Assembly (NCBI GenBank): GCA_902772085.1
Contig: CACXZL010000056.1
Coordinates: 1-8,379 of the forward strand
Reading direction: 5' to 3'
Source of the DNA: an uncultured Coriobacteriaceae bacterium
Lineage (GTDB): Bacteria > Actinomycetota > Coriobacteriia > Coriobacteriales > Atopobiaceae
Length of the DNA: 8,379 nt
Under the pieces are notes generated by a model. It ran no database searches. It saw only the letters and a list, made by a program, of their open reading frames with translations, and was not told the origin of the DNA. Shown in pieces: positions 6,380 through 8,379 of the stretch (position 1 is its first letter; every line of letters begins with the position of its first letter). Made by a program: the position numbers and the translations under genes.

Positions 6380-6572
6380 TGTCCGTTTTTGCACACGGGG
6401 TCGGCCGGCGTGTGCAAATGCGGACGCCAACAAGACCGAATCGGCTCGCAACTGTCCGTTTCCGCACACGGCACTCCCCCGCGTGTGCAAAGTCGGACAC
6501 GCACGCGCCGTCCGCGCAGTTGACCTGTCCGTTTCTGCACACGCCAGCTGCAGCCGTGTGCAGAAACGGACA
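6380..6572. repeat. Array of three regularly spaced 17-bp palindromic hairpins
   Basis: Three inverted repeats share one design: arms of 17 bases (consensus GTCCGTTTNNGCACACG and its complement) around an 11-base loop. Arms are 6381-6397/6409-6425, 6454-6470/6482-6498 and 6527-6543/6555-6571. The left arms start exactly 73 bases apart both times, and the two spacers are both 28 bases. Hairpin 3 is perfect and extends to 18 bp; hairpin 1 has one mismatch and one wobble; hairpin 2 has about four imperfect positions near the middle of the arm. Loops and spacers differ, although the bases before hairpins 1 and 3 are nearly the same (GCGCAG then C or T, then TGACCT). The array starts 49 bases past the GTPase stop but no T-run follows any stem. 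Confidence 0.85.
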
Positions 6573-6620
6573 AGTGCGCCACTTCCGCGCCTTGCCGCGC
6601 CTATGGCTGCCTCGCCACCC

Positions 6621-8379
6621 CTAAGGCTGTACGTGAGCCATGGCCGGAACGTCGTACCACTTCACGGTGTACCCCGCGCCATGGCTGCAAAAGACCGAGT
6701 CGGGCGTGTGAGCCAGGTCGGCCTCGGGGTCATAGCCCGCCGCCTCAATAACCTCTTCGGCATTATGGCATGTCTCATAGCCGCCAAACTCGAGCAACAA
6801 ATGCCCCATGCCACTCGTATACGCACTCACCTGCAAGGCATAGTCGCGCATCTCGCTTACCGGGGCGAAGCCCTCCACCCGCGCCTCTTCGCCTCTCACC
6901 ACCGGCGGCTCAAACCGAGCATGCATGCGCTGCACATCCGAGAGCGCCCGTCCGACTTTGCCCGCCGGCACCTCCAACGCGAAGCGGTACCACGGCTCGA
7001 GCAACACGTTACGCGCACCCATAAGCGCTTGTCGGATCGCACGGTACGTCGCCTGGCGGAAGTCGCCACCCTCGGTGTGCTTCGCATGAGCTCGCCCAGC
7101 CGTCAACACAACCCTCACGTCGGTGAGCGGCGCGCCCGTGAGCACTCCTCGATGGGTCCGCTCGTACACGTGCGTGAGGATGAGCCTCTGCCAGTTGCGT
7201 GCAAGCTCGTCTTCGCTGCATTCGGTGCATCCCGAGACGCCACTCCCCCGCTCTCCGGGTTCGAGCCTCACGTGCACCTCGGCGTAGTGTCGCAGCGGCT
7301 CGAAGTGCCCCACGCCATCCGCCGCCGCCTCGATGGTCTCCTTGTAGAGCACCGAACCAGGTCCGAACTCCACCTCCAGGCTATAACGGTCGCGCAATCT
7401 GCTCTGCACGATCTCTTGTTGGATGGAGCCCATGAGCTGCACGCGCACCTCTTGCAGCTCCTCGTTCCATTCCACGCCCAGGAGCGGGTCTTCGTCGCAG
7501 AGCTCCCGCAACGCCTGATGGACGTCATGCGCATCGCAACCGCAGGGAATCACGCGATAGTCCAGCACGGGCATGAGCACCGGCGCCTTGCCCGGACTCT
7601 CCGCGCCGAGCGCATCGCCTGGTCGCACGTCCGCGAGGCCGGTCACGGCGCAGACTTCCCCCGCTTCGACTTCACGCACGATCTCAAAGCGCGCGCCCTG
7701 ATACCGTCGCAGCTGGTCCACCTTTCCCGCCCATTCAGCACCCGACGCCGCACGCCCCTCCACCTGCGACTTTGCCGCCAACACACCGCCTGTCACCTTG
7801 AGCCAGGCCTCACGCTCGCCATGTGCGCCATGCGTCACCTTAAAGAAGCGACCCCGGAGCTCAGCCGGCCAATCCCGTTCAGGCGCATATGACAAGACCA
7901 CGCGAAGAAGCTCCTCCACGCCCTCTCCCCGCAGCGCCGAGCCAAACACGCAGGGAAACGCCTTGCGCTCCGCCACCAACGAACGCACGGTAGCTTCCTC
8001 AAGTCGCCCCTCTTCAAAGAACTCCTCAAGCGCCGTCTCGTCCGCAAGCGCCAGGCGCTCTTGCACCTCAGCGTCGTACGCAGAATCCACGTCGAAGCAC
8101 GCGTCGTCGAGACGGTCGCAGAGCGCTTCGAGAATCTGCTCGCGCGCGTGCCCCGCGAGGTCCATCTTGTTTACAAACAAGACCGTCGGCACGCCATGCC
8201 GTGCCAACAAGTTCCAAAGCGTCTTCGTGTGGCCCTGCACGCCGTCGGGTCCGCTGATGATGAGAAGAGCATAATCCAGAACCTGCAGCGTTCTCTCCGT
8301 CTCCGCGGAAAAGTCGACGTGCCCGGGAGTATCGAGAAGGGTCACTTGCAGAGTGGATGCCGCATCGGCAGCCGCCCCG
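6621..8379 (-). CDS. TetM/EF-G-like translational GTPase, 5'-truncated by the window edge
   Basis: The frame is open to the window edge; the G1 P-loop lies outside, so about 585 residues of the C-terminal part are seen. Ribosomal-protection-type GTPases bind the ribosome and hydrolyse GTP, as EF-G does. Visible: G3 DTPGH (8319-8333), G4 NKMD (8160-8171), a G5-like GSA in VFGSALRGEG, then the domain II barrel, domain III (DPLLGVEWNEELQEVRVQLMG), domain IV (FGPGSVLYKETIE) and a C-terminal tail with TPDSVFCSHGAGYTVKW. In TetM the tip loop of domain IV carries a Tyr-rich YSPVS-type motif that displaces tetracycline; here the matching place (7059-7094) reads RAHAKHTEGGDF, which lacks it. This fits chromosomal TetM-like translation factors not shown to give resistance. 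The GTG at 8345 is not the start: conserved sequence (STLQ) continues upstream. TetM-family membership is firm; resistance is doubtful. Confidence 0.9.
   Translation of the reverse strand, partial: GAAADAASTLQVTLLDTPGHVDFSAETERTLQVLDYALLIISGPDGVQGHTKTLWNLLARHGVPTVLFVNKMDLAGHAREQILEALCDRLDDACFDVDSAYDAEVQERLALADETALEEFFEEGRLEEATVRSLVAERKAFPCVFGSALRGEGVEELLRVVLSYAPERDWPAELRGRFFKVTHGAHGEREAWLKVTGGVLAAKSQVEGRAASGAEWAGKVDQLRRYQGARFEIVREVEAGEVCAVTGLADVRPGDALGAESPGKAPVLMPVLDYRVIPCGCDAHDVHQALRELCDEDPLLGVEWNEELQEVRVQLMGSIQQEIVQSRLRDRYSLEVEFGPGSVLYKETIEAAADGVGHFEPLRHYAEVHVRLEPGERGSGVSGCTECSEDELARNWQRLILTHVYERTHRGVLTGAPLTDVRVVLTAGRAHAKHTEGGDFRQATYRAIRQALMGARNVLLEPWYRFALEVPAGKVGRALSDVQRMHARFEPPVVRGEEARVEGFAPVSEMRDYALQVSAYTSGMGHLLLEFGGYETCHNAEEVIEAAGYDPEADLAHTPDSVFCSHGAGYTVKWYDVPAMAHVQP

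Larger units (their letters stand above)
6239..6620. other. Repeat-rich intergenic gap between the GTPase and lipoprotein genes
   Basis: This 382-base gap lies between two genes on the same (minus) strand. In minus-strand order it holds about 48 GC-rich bases after the GTPase stop, three regularly spaced hairpins (6380-6572), a 19-bp tandem repeat (6302-6373), then the promoter and ribosome site of the lipoprotein gene. No gene is supported here: open minus-strand frames through the repeats give Arg/Cys-rich products with repeated fragments in different frames. Confidence 0.7.

Noticed and set aside
6239..6490. N-terminal extension of the VWA lipoprotein to 6490
   Set aside because: The frame is open but runs through the tandem repeats and hairpins and past the promoter; the ATG at 6238 has a strong ribosome site and a correctly placed lipobox.
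6380..6572. CRISPR array
   Set aside because: The spacing is regular, but the repeats are full 45-base palindromes with variable loops and diverged arms, only three copies are present, and no cas gene is nearby. The spacers also share sequence before hairpins 1 and 3.
6239..6620. Insertion sequence or other mobile element in the repeat-rich gap
   Set aside because: No transposase, terminal inverted repeats bounding the region, or target-site duplication could be seen.
6483..7892. 469-residue plus-strand open frame
   Set aside because: It is the antisense shadow of the TetM-like GTPase gene; the product has no recognisable motif and is His/Arg-rich from reversed codons, while the minus strand shows clear family motifs.
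6621..8345. GTG at 8345 as the true start of the TetM-like gene
   Set aside because: It would remove the P-loop essential to the GTPase; the frame stays open to the window edge and the preceding residues continue the conserved pattern before DTPGH.

Overview
The window is GC-rich, gene-dense bacterial chromosome. No rRNA, tRNA or transposase gene was seen. Codon choice, the lipoprotein/VWA gene, the DUF47-Pit pair and the intergenic palindromes would fit a host-associated actinomycete of the class Coriobacteriia (Olsenella/Atopobium/Collinsella-like). That placement is an impression from protein style, not a search result, and is only moderately secure.

Layout from left to right. Positions 1-341 hold no secure gene. 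There is a possible 3' end of a plus-strand gene at the left edge and a large inverted repeat (231-325) just past the end of the phosphate transporter gene. Positions 342-1953 (minus) are a two-gene phosphate operon: a DUF47/PhoU-like protein followed, with an 8-base overlap, by a PiT-family phosphate transporter. A 312-base divergent intergenic region with a candidate promoter for each side leads to a plus-strand cytosolic GH32 beta-fructosidase (2266-3759). A separate promoter then drives a small YbjN-like protein (3850-4281). A bidirectional hairpin terminator (4392-4430), preceded by a 21-bp imperfect tandem repeat, separates this from a minus-strand secreted lipoprotein with a von Willebrand A domain (YfbK-like, 4454-6238). 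At the right edge a 5'-truncated minus-strand TetM/EF-G-like translational GTPase runs to 6621.

The most unusual part is the 382-base gap between the GTPase gene and the lipoprotein gene. It carries three hairpins with 17-nt arms and 11-nt loops, at an exact 73-base period with 28-nt spacers. Next to them are about 3.7 copies of a 19-bp tandem repeat that runs up to the lipoprotein gene's promoter. No known element type was recognised there.

The genes do not form one pathway. Phosphate uptake, intracellular fructoside hydrolysis, a cell-surface VWA lipoprotein and a translation GTPase are independent transcription units. A new multi-gene system was looked for and is not supported; the novelty, if any, is in the intergenic repeats and in the atypical TetM-family GTPase.
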